From positions 1 to 37,969 of the forward strand of contig NZ_JAIXSV010000101.1 of NCBI RefSeq assembly GCF_027484505.1: 37,969 bases of DNA, given 5' to 3'. This document shows positions 8,149 through 16,607 of this stretch, one piece after another (the first letter of the stretch is position 1; each line of letters starts with the position of its first letter). Source of the DNA: Asticcacaulis sp. Its GTDB lineage: Bacteria > Pseudomonadota > Alphaproteobacteria > Caulobacterales > Caulobacteraceae. The notes beneath the pieces are model-generated. The model saw only the letters and a list, made by a program, of their open reading frames with translations, had not been told where the DNA came from and made no database searches. The position numbers and the translations under genes were made by a program.

Positions 8149-10917
8149 ATGACGCCATCCGCCGTATCGACCCTGACCCGCCGCACCAGCCTGACGGCCA
8201 TGGCGGCCGCCCTAGCCGCGCCCGCTCTGGCGCAGGCCGCGGATACAGGGGGGCTGGCCTGGAACAGCCCGGAGGCGCAAACCACCGTTCATGAGACGCC
8301 GGACTTTCATATCGAGCTTCAGGAAACCTCCCAAACCCTCGTCTCTCTAGCCCCCAAAGGCGTAGGGGGCGGCTTTGACTTCGCACCGCGCCACCGTTTC
8401 ACCCAGCGTCTGGGCGATGGGTGCTACCGTCTGGGCGATCTGGACCTGCGCGTGCGCGTCGAAGGGGACGCAAAGTGGAGCGACCATTCGACGGCCTATC
8501 GCCGTGTGAAGGTCAAGGCCCTGCCCAAGCCGAAAGGCGCTTTGGCCTCGGCGGATATCACCCCCAGTCTCGGCGCGGACATGCCGCTGAAGGTGGTGCG
8601 GACGTGGAGCGTGTCTGAGGGCAAGCTGGTTTTGCGCTTTACCCTGACGAACCCCACCCAGAAGACGATTGAGGTCGGCGGTCTGGGTATGGCCATGGTT
8701 TTCGACAATATCATCAGCGGGCGCCACCTCGATGAGGCCCACGATGTCGCATCCTTCTACGATCCCTATGTCGGCCTGAATGCCGGCTATCTTCAGGTCA
8801 ACCGTTTGAACGGGCAGGGGCCATCGCTGCTCGTCCTGCCGGCCAGCGATACGGCGAAGTTCGAGCTGTATAAGCCGATCCTCAACACGCGCGATGCCGA
8901 CAAAAAGCCGGCCATCTATAGCGATATCGAGCCGCGCAATATGACGTTTGAAGGCTTCTATAGCTGGATGACGCACGCCAAAGGCTTTGCCGACAGCGAA
9001 TGGAAGGGCGTCGAACAGTGGAACACGCCCACTTCGCTGATCCTCAAGCCGGGGCAATCGACCAGCGTGGCGCTGAAATTCGTCCTGTCGTCGTCGATCC
9101 GTGAGATCGAGCCGACCCTGATCAAACAGGGCCGTCCGGTCGCCGTGGGTATTCCCGGCTATGTCGTGCCGACCGATCTGCCTGCCGACCTGTTTGTCCA
9201 TGCGCCAAAGGCGGTCAAGACCTTCGGGGTGCATCCGCAGGGCGCGCTGGAGGTCACCCCCGCGGGTAGCATCAAAGGCGGCTGGCTGAAATACAGCGTA
9301 GCGGGCAAGACGCTGGGTCGCGCACGCCTGACCCTGACCTATGCCGACGGTACACAACAGACCGTTCATTACAAGGTGACCAAGCCGCAAGCCGAGGCCG
9401 TGGCCGATATGGGGCACTTCCTGACCACGAAGCAGTGGTACGAAAACCCCGATGATCCGTTCAAGCGCTCGCCGTCGATCATGATTTACGACCGCGAAAA
9501 GAACGCGCTGGTGCTTCAGGACAATCGCGTCTGGGTATCGGGCCTGTCGGACGAAGGCGGGGCCGGGGCGTGGCTGGCGGCCATCATGAAACAGCTCGAC
9601 AATCCGAAGTCCGAAGAGGTGCAAAAGTTCGAGCGCTTTGCCAATACCACGCTTTGGGGGCAAATCCAGACACCGGACGGCCCGGACACATACGGCGTGC
9701 GCAAGTCGCTGATGTTCTATGACCCCGAAGGGATGCCCAAAGGCACCTATGATGCGTCTCTGAACTGGAAGGTATGGTCGGCCTGGGACCGCAAGCACGC
9801 GGCTGATCTGGGGCGGTCCTACAACTATCCGCACCCGGCGGCCGCGTGGTGGACGCTGTATCGCCTCGGTCGCTATCACACGGGCATGACGTCGGGCGAA
9901 ACCTGGCAGACCTATCTGACGCGGGCGGCTGAAACCATCAAGGCCATGATGTCTAAGGCACCGTACTACACCCAGTTTGGTCAGATGGAAGGCGATGTCT
10001 TTCTCTACATCCTGCTCGATCTGAAGCGTGAGGGCTGGACCGAACTGGCGGCTGAAGTCGAGGCGCTGATGAAGGGTCGCGTCGAAATCTGGAAGACACT
10101 GAAATACCCGTTCGGCTCGGAAATGCCGTGGGATTCGACCGGTCAGGCCGAAGTCTATATGTGGATGCGTTATTTCGGCCATCAGGATAAGGCCGACGTC
10201 ACGCGCGAAGTCATCATGGCCTATGACCCGGCCATCCCGCACTGGGGTTATAATGGCTCGGCGCGGCGCTTCTGGGACTTCCTCTATGCCGGCAAGCTGT
10301 CGCGGATTGAGCGTCAGTTGCACCATTACGGCTCGTCACTGAATGCCGTGCCTCTGTTCGATGCCTATCGCGAAACGCCGGATGACCTCTATATGCTGCG
10401 TGTCGCCTATGGCGGCCTTATGGGATCGCTGACCAATATCGACGAAGAGGGCTTTGCCTCGGCGGCCTTCCACTCCTTCCCGGACGCCATGAAGTGGGAT
10501 GCCATCAATGGCGACTATGGCATGAGCTTCTTCGGTCACGCCGTGACCTCGGCCTCGTATCTGGTGAAGCACCCGGTATTCGGCTGGACCGGCTTTGGCG
10601 GGGTGGTCAAAACGTCAGATGGCGTTATCCGTCTGAGCCCGAAGGACAGCGCACGTCGCCGCGCTTTCATCGCCCCGGCTGGTCTGTGGATCACGCTCGA
10701 TGCCGGCAAGATCGCTGAGGTCGCCTATGATAGCGTCAGCGGCAAGGTGCGCCTGACGTTGGCGGCTGCCGATGCGCAAACGCCCGTCGCCTACGTCAAT
10801 TTTGAAACCACGGTGAAGGGGGCCAGGCCCTACAGCCTAAAGGCCGATAAGGCTCTGGGCGCCTATGCGGTGCCGCTGAAGGCCGAACCCGTCACCCTTG
10901 ATCTGAACCCCGCCTGA
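8149..10917 (+). CDS. Exported DUF5695-like putative carbohydrate-active protein
   Basis: This 922-residue protein has a Tat-like N-terminus (LTRRTSLTAMAAALAAPALAQA) that would direct export. A GGAG lies 8 bases before the ATG. The sequence most resembles the DUF5695 family: an N-terminal beta-rich part (about 30-400, with FHIELQETSQTLVSLAPKG and GDGCYRLGDLDLRVR) and a C-terminal region (about 480-800) rich in Trp, Tyr and acidic residues that looks like an alpha/alpha barrel, for example EMPWDSTGQAEVYMWMRYFG near residue 660 and PHWGYNGSARRFWDFLY. I recognise the family with moderate certainty. Catalytic activity is inferred from fold-like features and from the downstream GH127-like gene 16 bases away. 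A substrate containing L-arabinose is plausible but unproven. Confidence 0.7.
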   Translation: MTPSAVSTLTRRTSLTAMAAALAAPALAQAADTGGLAWNSPEAQTTVHETPDFHIELQETSQTLVSLAPKGVGGGFDFAPRHRFTQRLGDGCYRLGDLDLRVRVEGDAKWSDHSTAYRRVKVKALPKPKGALASADITPSLGADMPLKVVRTWSVSEGKLVLRFTLTNPTQKTIEVGGLGMAMVFDNIISGRHLDEAHDVASFYDPYVGLNAGYLQVNRLNGQGPSLLVLPASDTAKFELYKPILNTRDADKKPAIYSDIEPRNMTFEGFYSWMTHAKGFADSEWKGVEQWNTPTSLILKPGQSTSVALKFVLSSSIREIEPTLIKQGRPVAVGIPGYVVPTDLPADLFVHAPKAVKTFGVHPQGALEVTPAGSIKGGWLKYSVAGKTLGRARLTLTYADGTQQTVHYKVTKPQAEAVADMGHFLTTKQWYENPDDPFKRSPSIMIYDREKNALVLQDNRVWVSGLSDEGGAGAWLAAIMKQLDNPKSEEVQKFERFANTTLWGQIQTPDGPDTYGVRKSLMFYDPEGMPKGTYDASLNWKVWSAWDRKHAADLGRSYNYPHPAAAWWTLYRLGRYHTGMTSGETWQTYLTRAAETIKAMMSKAPYYTQFGQMEGDVFLYILLDLKREGWTELAAEVEALMKGRVEIWKTLKYPFGSEMPWDSTGQAEVYMWMRYFGHQDKADVTREVIMAYDPAIPHWGYNGSARRFWDFLYAGKLSRIERQLHHYGSSLNAVPLFDAYRETPDDLYMLRVAYGGLMGSLTNIDEEGFASAAFHSFPDAMKWDAINGDYGMSFFGHAVTSASYLVKHPVFGWTGFGGVVKTSDGVIRLSPKDSARRRAFIAPAGLWITLDAGKIAEVAYDSVSGKVRLTLAAADAQTPVAYVNFETTVKGARPYSLKADKALGAYAVPLKAEPVTLDLNPA

Positions 10918-10933
10918 TACAGGAAAACGCCAG

Positions 10934-13309
10934 ATGATCCGGACGACCTTTCAAACCGATCGCCGCGCCCTGCTGTGTGGGGCCGGGGCCCTCACGCTTC
11001 TGACCGCCATCGGTGGCCCGGCCGTGGCCTCAGCCCCGATCGTCGCCACGCCCATTCCGCTGACGCAGGTGCGCCTGCTGCCATCGCCCTTCCTCGAGGC
11101 CGTCGAAGCCAACCGTCGCTACCTGCTGTTCCTGTCGCCTGACCGCTTCCTGCACAATTATCACAAGTTCGCCGGTCTGCCGGTGAAGGGGGAGATTTAC
11201 GGCGGCTGGGAATCCGACACCATCGCCGGCGAAGGGCTGGGGCACTATCTGTCGGCCCTGTCGCTGATGCATGCCCAGACGGGCGATGCCGAATGCGTGA
11301 CGCGCATCCACTACATTATTTCGGAACTTGAAAAGGTGCAGACGGCGCACGGAGACGGCTATGCAGCGGGCTTTATGCGCAAGCGTAAGGACGGTTCTAT
11401 CGTCGATGGCAAGGAAATCTTCCCGGAAATCATGGCAGGCGATATCCGCTCGGCGGGCTTCGATCTCAATGGCTGCTGGGTACCTTTCTATAACTGGCAC
11501 AAGCTGTTTGCCGGGCTTCTGGACGCGCAGGCCTATTGCGGCATCGACCGCGGTATTCCGGTGGCCGAAAAGCTGGGTGGCTATATTGAAAAGGTCTTTG
11601 CGGCGCTGGACGACGCCCAGACTCAGAAGGTGCTTGATTGCGAGCACGGCGGCCTCAATGAGAGCTTCGCCGAACTGTATAGCCGCACGAACAATCCGCG
11701 CTGGTTGAAACTGTCGGAGCGGCTCTATCACCACCGCATGCTTGACCCGCTGGCGGCCCGCGAAGACAAGCTGGCCAACAACCACGCCAATACGCAGGTG
11801 CCCAAGCTGATCGGTCTGGCGCGTCTTTATGAACTGACGCAGAAGCCGCAGTATCAGACCGCCTCCAGCTTCTTCTGGGAGCGCGTCGTCAACCACCACA
11901 GCTTCGTTATTGGCGGCAATGCCGACCGCGAATATTTCTTCGAGCCGGACACCATCTCGGCCCATATCACCGAGCAGACCTGCGAAAGCTGCAATACCTA
12001 CAATATGCTGAAGCTGACGCGCCACCTCTATAGCTGGTCGCCGAAGGCCGCCTGGTTCGACTATTACGAGCGCGCGCACCTCAATCACATGCTGGCGCAT
12101 CAGAACCCAAAGACGGGCATGTTCACCTATATGATGCCGCTGATGTCGGGCACGGCGCGCGGCTTCTCCGATGAGGAAAACTCCTTCTGGTGCTGCGTGT
12201 TGTCGGGGATCGAAACCCATTCCAAACACGGGGACTCGATCTACTGGCAGCAGGACAAGACGCTGTTCGTCAACCTGTTCATCCCTTCAAAGGTCAACTG
12301 GGCGGCGCAAAAAGCGGCGTTCGAGCTGACCACCAAATACCCGTATGAGGGGCAGGTGGCGCTGAAACTCAGCCAGCTTTCGGGGGCGAAGACCTTTACC
12401 GTGGCCGTGCGTATCCCCGGCTGGGCCAAATCTTCAACCCTGCGCGTCAATGGCAAGCCGGCTTTGGCCAAGATCAGCGACGGCTATGCCCTGATCACCC
12501 GCAAATGGCGCGCGGGCGATGTAGTGACGCTCGACCTGCCGCTGGACCTGCGTTTTGAGACCGCGGCAGGCGATGACAAGGTCGTCGCCCTGCTGCGCGG
12601 TCCGATGGTGCTGGCCGCTGATCTGGGGCCTGCGGATCAGCCGTGGGAAGGCGATGCGCCGGCTCTGGTCGGGTCTGACCTGATCGGCAGCTTCCAGCCC
12701 GTCTCGGCGGCCGAAGCGGTGTATGTATCCAAAGGCTCAGGACGTCCGGGGGATATGACTTTCCGTCCCTTCTATGCGCAATACGAACGCCGCACGGCGG
12801 TCTATTTCAACCGCTACAGCGACGCCGAATGGGCGCAGGCGCAGGTCGCCTATCGCGCCGAGCAGGCCCGCCTGAAAGATATCGCCAACCGTTCGGTCGA
12901 TGTCATGCATCTGGGCGAAATGCAGCCCGAACGCGACCACAACCTGCAAACCGGCGGCAACTCCTACCCGGTGGTCTATCGCGCCCGCAATGGCCGGGAC
13001 GCCCGTACCGGGGGCTTCTTCAGCTTCGAGATGAAGACGACCAAGGACGGTAAAGACGCGGGCCCGCTGGTGCTTCAGGCGACCTATTGGGGTTCAGAAT
13101 TCAACCGCAGCTTCACCATCGAAATCGACGGCACGGTCATCGTGCATGAGCGGCTGTCAGGCCGTCAGCCGGGGGCGTGGATCGACGTCGATTATCCCAT
13201 CCCGTACGAACTGACGCGCGGCAAACCCAAGGTCACGGTCAAGTTCAATCCGCAGGAAGGCAAGTCCGCAGGGCCGGTCTTTGGCGTACGCCTGTTTACC
13301 AAGGCGTGA
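10934..13309 (+). CDS. GH127/GH146-type beta-L-arabinofuranosidase
   Basis: This exported 791-residue glycoside hydrolase has an N-terminus (TDRRALLCGAGALTLLTAIGG) with a twin-arginine-like signal. The alpha/alpha barrel (about 40-540) carries the family's metal and nucleophile residues: EQTCESCNTYNM supplies Glu351-x-Cys353 and FWCCVLSGIETHSKHGDSIYW supplies Cys420 and Cys421. These match the Glu-x-Cys and Cys-Cys zinc site of the GH127 enzyme HypBA1, where the first Cys of the pair is the nucleophile. The word CESCNTYNML points to the related family GH146. C-terminal beta domains follow, ending WIDVDYPIPYELTRGKPKVTVKF. It is cotranscribed with the DUF5695-like gene. Expected activity is release of beta-L-arabinofuranose from plant glycans; exact linkage is unknown. 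Confidence 0.9.
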   Translation: MIRTTFQTDRRALLCGAGALTLLTAIGGPAVASAPIVATPIPLTQVRLLPSPFLEAVEANRRYLLFLSPDRFLHNYHKFAGLPVKGEIYGGWESDTIAGEGLGHYLSALSLMHAQTGDAECVTRIHYIISELEKVQTAHGDGYAAGFMRKRKDGSIVDGKEIFPEIMAGDIRSAGFDLNGCWVPFYNWHKLFAGLLDAQAYCGIDRGIPVAEKLGGYIEKVFAALDDAQTQKVLDCEHGGLNESFAELYSRTNNPRWLKLSERLYHHRMLDPLAAREDKLANNHANTQVPKLIGLARLYELTQKPQYQTASSFFWERVVNHHSFVIGGNADREYFFEPDTISAHITEQTCESCNTYNMLKLTRHLYSWSPKAAWFDYYERAHLNHMLAHQNPKTGMFTYMMPLMSGTARGFSDEENSFWCCVLSGIETHSKHGDSIYWQQDKTLFVNLFIPSKVNWAAQKAAFELTTKYPYEGQVALKLSQLSGAKTFTVAVRIPGWAKSSTLRVNGKPALAKISDGYALITRKWRAGDVVTLDLPLDLRFETAAGDDKVVALLRGPMVLAADLGPADQPWEGDAPALVGSDLIGSFQPVSAAEAVYVSKGSGRPGDMTFRPFYAQYERRTAVYFNRYSDAEWAQAQVAYRAEQARLKDIANRSVDVMHLGEMQPERDHNLQTGGNSYPVVYRARNGRDARTGGFFSFEMKTTKDGKDAGPLVLQATYWGSEFNRSFTIEIDGTVIVHERLSGRQPGAWIDVDYPIPYELTRGKPKVTVKFNPQEGKSAGPVFGVRLFTKA

Positions 13310-13329
13310 GTCCGGACGGCACGATTTCA

Positions 13330-13429
13330 GCCACGGATAGACACGGATGTCCATGGTGCATTTGAGAGGGTCGGAGCACGGACCACTGTGTCAGGCGGGC
13401 GAAGCCCGCCATCCGTCTCTATCCGTGGC
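13330..13429. repeat. Long palindromic intergenic repeat
   Basis: The arm at 13330-13349 (starts GCCACGGATAG, ends ACGGATG) and the arm at 13410-13429 (starts CATCCGT, ends ATCCGTGGC) are inverted copies over 20 bp with one mismatch. Inside lies a perfect 7-bp hairpin, GGCGGGC-gaa-GCCCGCC (13394-13410). An A run, not a T run, follows on plus, so it is not a typical terminator for the upstream operon, although the structure may protect the mRNA end. A similar but divergent palindrome lies at 26250-26347. Confidence 0.8.
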
Positions 13430-13434
13430 AAAAA

Positions 13435-13502
13435 AATCTATCCCCGCTCAGATACACACAATTTCAATTGCTTAAGCGCGTTTTCTCACAATCTATCCCC
13501 GC
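13435..13502. repeat. 13-bp direct repeat pair
   Basis: AATCTATCCCCGC occurs at 13435-13447 and again at 13490-13502, 55 bases apart start to start, just upstream of the next gene. It may be a pair of regulator sites or a duplication scar. Confidence 0.5.
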
Positions 13503-13529
13503 CGCAGAAACCTCTGTCATGCTGAGCCC

Positions 13530-14033
13530 ATGACACAGATTGCCTCTCACATCCCCGCCGCCCACACCGCTGCCTATGACCGCCTGATGCGCCTCGCGGA
13601 TCAGATTCTGACCGCGCTCGAAACCGCGCCGCGCCCCACCACGGCTATCGAGATTGGTCGCACGGCCCGTGCCATCATGGCCGTCGAGCGGATGCTTCGC
13701 GCCATTTACACGCCGCTGCTGAAGGCGAAACCGAAGCCGGTCAAGGAGGTAACTCCGGTCGAAACGCCCCCTCCGTCTCGTCGCTCTCGCGCCGATCCAC
13801 CGCCCCCGTCGCGCCCTGACGGGCTTACAGGGGAGGAGATAGACAGCCCCGTGAACGGAGGGGCGTTGGCCCCTGAACGGACAGAAGAAGCGAAACCAGA
13901 GGCAACGCCTTCAGCCTCTCCGCACGGTGAGTGGTCAAAAGGCTGGGCCGACAAACAGTCTCAGATGCGCGAACAACGCGCCGCCCGCATTGGCAAATGG
14001 CCCGACGGCACGCCGTATAAGAAGTCGGGTTAA
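13530..14033 (+). CDS. Hypothetical protein with repeat-derived Pro-rich insert
   Basis: This is a 167-residue protein of unknown function. Residues 1-75 look like a genuine helical domain (AYDRLMRLADQILTALE, then TARAIMAVERMLRAIY). The middle, about 79-113, is Pro/Arg-rich and is encoded by a palindromic DNA repeat (13763-13867). The C-terminus (about 130-167, with GEWSKGWADKQSQMREQRA and IGKWPDGTPYKKSG) again looks protein-like. The repeat keeps the frame open, so the gene may encode a longer version of an originally shorter protein. No strong ribosome-binding site is seen. Confidence 0.6.
   Translation: MTQIASHIPAAHTAAYDRLMRLADQILTALETAPRPTTAIEIGRTARAIMAVERMLRAIYTPLLKAKPKPVKEVTPVETPPPSRRSRADPPPPSRPDGLTGEEIDSPVNGGALAPERTEEAKPEATPSASPHGEWSKGWADKQSQMREQRAARIGKWPDGTPYKKSG
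13763..13867. repeat. Palindromic repeat inside a coding region
   Basis: AACGCCCCCTCCGT (13763-13776) and ACGGAGGGGCGTT (13855-13867) are inverted copies with one extra C. Between them are smaller pairings such as CCCGTC with GACGGG. The composition is like the GC-rich intergenic repeats elsewhere in the window. Confidence 0.6.
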
Positions 14034-14137
14034 CGTTTCCTCCCCATCGCTGACGCGACAGGGAGGAGAAGACGGTCTAAGTCCCGGAAAAAACCCGACG
14101 ACACACCATTTCACGGCTTTTCCTGTCCGGGTAACAT

Positions 14138-14152
14138 GTTCTATACATGTTC
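14138..14152 (+). promoter_or_regulatory. LexA (SOS) box GTTC-N7-GTTC
   Basis: GTTC (14138-14141), seven bases (TATACAT), GTTC (14149-14152) exactly matches the direct-repeat LexA operator known in alphaproteobacteria. The spacer itself reads as a -10 box (TATACA, 14142-14147), so LexA would block RNA polymerase directly. The site ends 1 base before the rarA ATG at 14154. Confidence 0.82.
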
Positions 14153-14153
14153 C

Positions 14154-15509
14154 ATGTCTTCTGCGCCCCATGACCTGTTTCAGGCGGCTGGCCTGACGCC
14201 GTCCGCTCCCACCCTGACCGCCGCCCCCGAAGGGTTCAAGCCGCTGGCTGAGCGTTTGCGGCCGCAGGCCCTGTCCGAGATTGTGGGGCAGGACCATCTG
14301 CTGGGCGAAGGCGGGGCCATTGCGCGCGCTGTCGATCGCGGGTTTTTGCCGTCGCTGATCCTGTGGGGGCCGCCGGGCGTTGGCAAGACGACCATTGCGC
14401 GGTTGCTGGCCGCCAGTGTCGGCTATGAGTTCCAGCAGATTTCGGCTGTTTTTTCCGGTGTGGCCGATCTGAAAAAGGCCTTTGAATACGCGCAGGCCCG
14501 CCGCAATCAGGGGGTGCGCAGCGTCCTGTTTGTTGATGAAATCCATCGCTTTAACCGCGCTCAGCAGGACAGCTTCCTGCCCTATGTCGAAGCCGGCGTG
14601 GTCACCCTGATCGGGGCGACGACGGAAAACCCGTCGTTTGAGCTGAACGGCGCGCTTTTGTCGCGCTGTCAGGTCTTTGTGCTGAAACGCCTCGATGACG
14701 AGGCGATGGACAAGCTCATTGCCCGCGCCGAAACGCATCTGGGGCACGCCTTGCCGCTGACGGACGAGGCGAAGGAGACGCTGAAAGGCCTGGCCGATGG
14801 CGACGGACGCTATCTGCTGACCCTGATCGAGTCTTTGGCCTCGATGGGGTTTGAGGCCCCGCTGAACAGCGACGCCCTGCTGCAAAACCTGCAAAAGCGT
14901 CGGCCCAATTATGACAAGGACCGCGAAGGCCACTACAACCTGATCTCGGCCCTGCATAAGTCGGTGCGGGGTTCCGACCCCGATGCGGCGCTCTACTGGT
15001 TCGCGCGCATGCTTCAGGGGGGCGAAGACCCGCTGTACATCGTGCGACGGATGCAGCGCATGGCTTCTGAAGACATCGGCAATGCTGATCCCATGTCGCT
15101 GATCATGACCAATGCTGCGCGCGAAACCTATGAGGTGCTGGGCTCTCCGGAAGGCGAACTGGCCATTGCTCAGGCCCTTGTCCATATGGCCTCGGCGCCC
15201 AAATCGAACGCCGTCTATACGGCCTTCAAGGCGGCGATGAAGGCAGCGAAGGAAACCGCGACTCTGGACCCGCCCGAAGTCATCCGCAACGCCCCGACCA
15301 AATTGATGAAGCAACTGGGCTATGGCGAAGGCTATATCTACGACCCGGATGACCCAGATGGCTTTTCGGGGCAGAACTATTTTCCGGACGGTATGTCAAG
15401 GCCCCGCTTCTATGACCCGAAAGGCGAGGGGCACGAGGGCAAGACCCGGCAAAGACTTGAATACTGGGCACAATTGCGGGAAAAGAAACAGCAGCAAAGG
15501 GGGGAGTGA
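14154..15509 (+). CDS. rarA: RarA/MgsA replication-associated recombination AAA+ ATPase
   Basis: This protein of about 451 residues is closely similar to RarA (MgsA), a clamp-loader-related ATPase acting at stalled replication forks. Walker A is GPPGVGKTT (72-80) and Walker B LFVDEIHRF has the acidic pair at 128-129. GATTENPSFELNGALLSR is the sensor region, and SDPDAALYWFARML with YIVRRMQRMASEDIGNADP is typical of the C-terminal domain. I choose ATG 14154 (MSSAPHDLF) because the alternative at 14136 lies inside the LexA operator. With -10 TATACA, transcription should begin at or next to the A of this ATG, so the mRNA may be leaderless; no Shine-Dalgarno is present. The stop overlaps the next gene. 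Confidence 0.96.
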   Translation: MSSAPHDLFQAAGLTPSAPTLTAAPEGFKPLAERLRPQALSEIVGQDHLLGEGGAIARAVDRGFLPSLILWGPPGVGKTTIARLLAASVGYEFQQISAVFSGVADLKKAFEYAQARRNQGVRSVLFVDEIHRFNRAQQDSFLPYVEAGVVTLIGATTENPSFELNGALLSRCQVFVLKRLDDEAMDKLIARAETHLGHALPLTDEAKETLKGLADGDGRYLLTLIESLASMGFEAPLNSDALLQNLQKRRPNYDKDREGHYNLISALHKSVRGSDPDAALYWFARMLQGGEDPLYIVRRMQRMASEDIGNADPMSLIMTNAARETYEVLGSPEGELAIAQALVHMASAPKSNAVYTAFKAAMKAAKETATLDPPEVIRNAPTKLMKQLGYGEGYIYDPDDPDGFSGQNYFPDGMSRPRFYDPKGEGHEGKTRQRLEYWAQLREKKQQQRGE

Positions 15510-15982
15510 TGTACGATCTGGGGGGAGAGTCTTACCTTTATCTTGCGGCGGTTTCTGTGCTGCCGTCCGCTTTGGCGATCGTCTGGTTTAACCTCAAAAA
15601 ACCTGCCGATGCCCTTCGTTTCGGAGCCCCGCCGCATGGACGGTTAAGCCTCGGCAGCGGTGTCGTGACGGCACTGGTGCGCGGGCTGAATTTCACAGGT
15701 CGCGCCACCCGCTCGCAATTCTGGTGGTTTTCTCTGGTCTATTTCACGGTGCTACTGCCCGTCGGCTATCTGGCCAAAGGCTACAATCCGGTGCTGGGGT
15801 ATGTCGTTTATGCTCTGATCGCCGTGCCAATGCTTTCAGTGGGCGTGCGTCGCCTTCACGACATAGGCCGCAGCGGGTTATGGTGGTTGCTTTTGCCGAC
15901 ATTGCTGGGTGTTCTGCCGCTAATCATCCTGTGGGCCTTGCCGGGGCAAAAGCGACAGGCGGAACCGGAGTCTGTGTTTTAA
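15509..15982 (+). CDS. DUF805 membrane protein
   Basis: This 157-residue membrane protein starts at an ATG overlapping the rarA stop (TGATG), preceded by a GGGGGGAG tract. The DUF805 signature is clear: FTGRATRSQFWWFSLVYF, then membrane segments, VGVRRLHDIGRSGLWWLL and a final hydrophobic segment. It has an extra N-terminal helix and the motif LRFGAPPHGRL, shared with the DUF805 gene at 16085, so the two are probably tandem duplicates. DUF805 function is unknown. Confidence 0.9.
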   Translation: MYDLGGESYLYLAAVSVLPSALAIVWFNLKKPADALRFGAPPHGRLSLGSGVVTALVRGLNFTGRATRSQFWWFSLVYFTVLLPVGYLAKGYNPVLGYVVYALIAVPMLSVGVRRLHDIGRSGLWWLLLPTLLGVLPLIILWALPGQKRQAEPESVF

Positions 15983-16084
15983 GCCTTCAGGTCACAGTCC
16001 CCTCTCAGCTCTGTGATAATCGCTCCCCATTTCCGGCCCATTTGCCCTCCAGACTGTGCGTCAGCTTCATGAAGGAGACGCGAT

Positions 16085-16567
16085 ATGTCACCGGAAACCC
16101 TGCAACAACTGGCCGTTCTGCTGCTGTGGATAGCACCGGCCTTTTTGCCGTTTGTCATTCATCCCTCAGGCCCGAACCGCTTTGGCGCGCCGCACCGCAC
16201 GGCAGGCTTTGAGGCGGCGGTGCGCAGTGGTTTTGCCCGCGCTTTTGACTTCAAAGGCCGGGCCTCGCGCGGCGAATATGGCGGCTTCCTGCTGCTGTTT
16301 GTCGGCGTCTATTGCGCCGCCGCCCTTGTGGATGGGGCCTTTGGGCTGAGCTGGCTGTATATCGCGCCGATAGTCCTGCTGGTCCCCTATATAGCGGTTA
16401 CCACCCGCCGTCTGCACGACCTGAACCGGTCCGGCTGGTGGCAGTTGCTGGCTCTGGGCGCGGGTATCTTCGTGTTGTTTTACCTGCTGGCGCAGCCGTC
16501 AGTGCAGCCTCTGCGGCAATCCCTGCGCCGTCCGGTGGGACCCGTGCGTATGGCTGGTCATCGCTAA
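16085..16567 (+). CDS. DUF805 membrane protein (second copy)
   Basis: This 160-residue protein has the same layout as its upstream neighbour: an N-terminal membrane segment, NRFGAPHRTAGFEAAV, then the DUF805 core FDFKGRASRGEYGGFLLLF and TTRRLHDLNRSGWWQLL, with about four membrane segments in all. A good ribosome-binding site (GAAGGAG) lies 7 bases upstream. The C-terminal tail after LLAQPSVQPL is basic and probably disordered. The 102 bases before it hold no gene. Confidence 0.88.
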   Translation: MSPETLQQLAVLLLWIAPAFLPFVIHPSGPNRFGAPHRTAGFEAAVRSGFARAFDFKGRASRGEYGGFLLLFVGVYCAAALVDGAFGLSWLYIAPIVLLVPYIAVTTRRLHDLNRSGWWQLLALGAGIFVLFYLLAQPSVQPLRQSLRRPVGPVRMAGHR

Positions 16568-16607
16568 CGAGAGGCTATAGGCTCGTCTCTCCACAGTGAG
16601 GTGACGG

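Noticed and set aside
7850-8152. Small open frame in the leader, plus strand
   Set aside because: It runs through the terminator hairpin and overlaps the start of the downstream gene; no protein features.
8347-10326. 659-codon open frame on minus inside the DUF5695-like gene
   Set aside because: It is a shadow of a real gene: Arg/His/Gly-rich, no recognisable domain, no ribosome-binding site.
11030-12229. 399-codon open frame on minus inside the GH127-like gene
   Set aside because: The real gene has intact catalytic motifs; the antisense frame has none.
13330-13436. Terminator for the CAZyme operon
   Set aside because: The stem is strong but is followed by A rather than T on plus, so I list it as a palindromic repeat.
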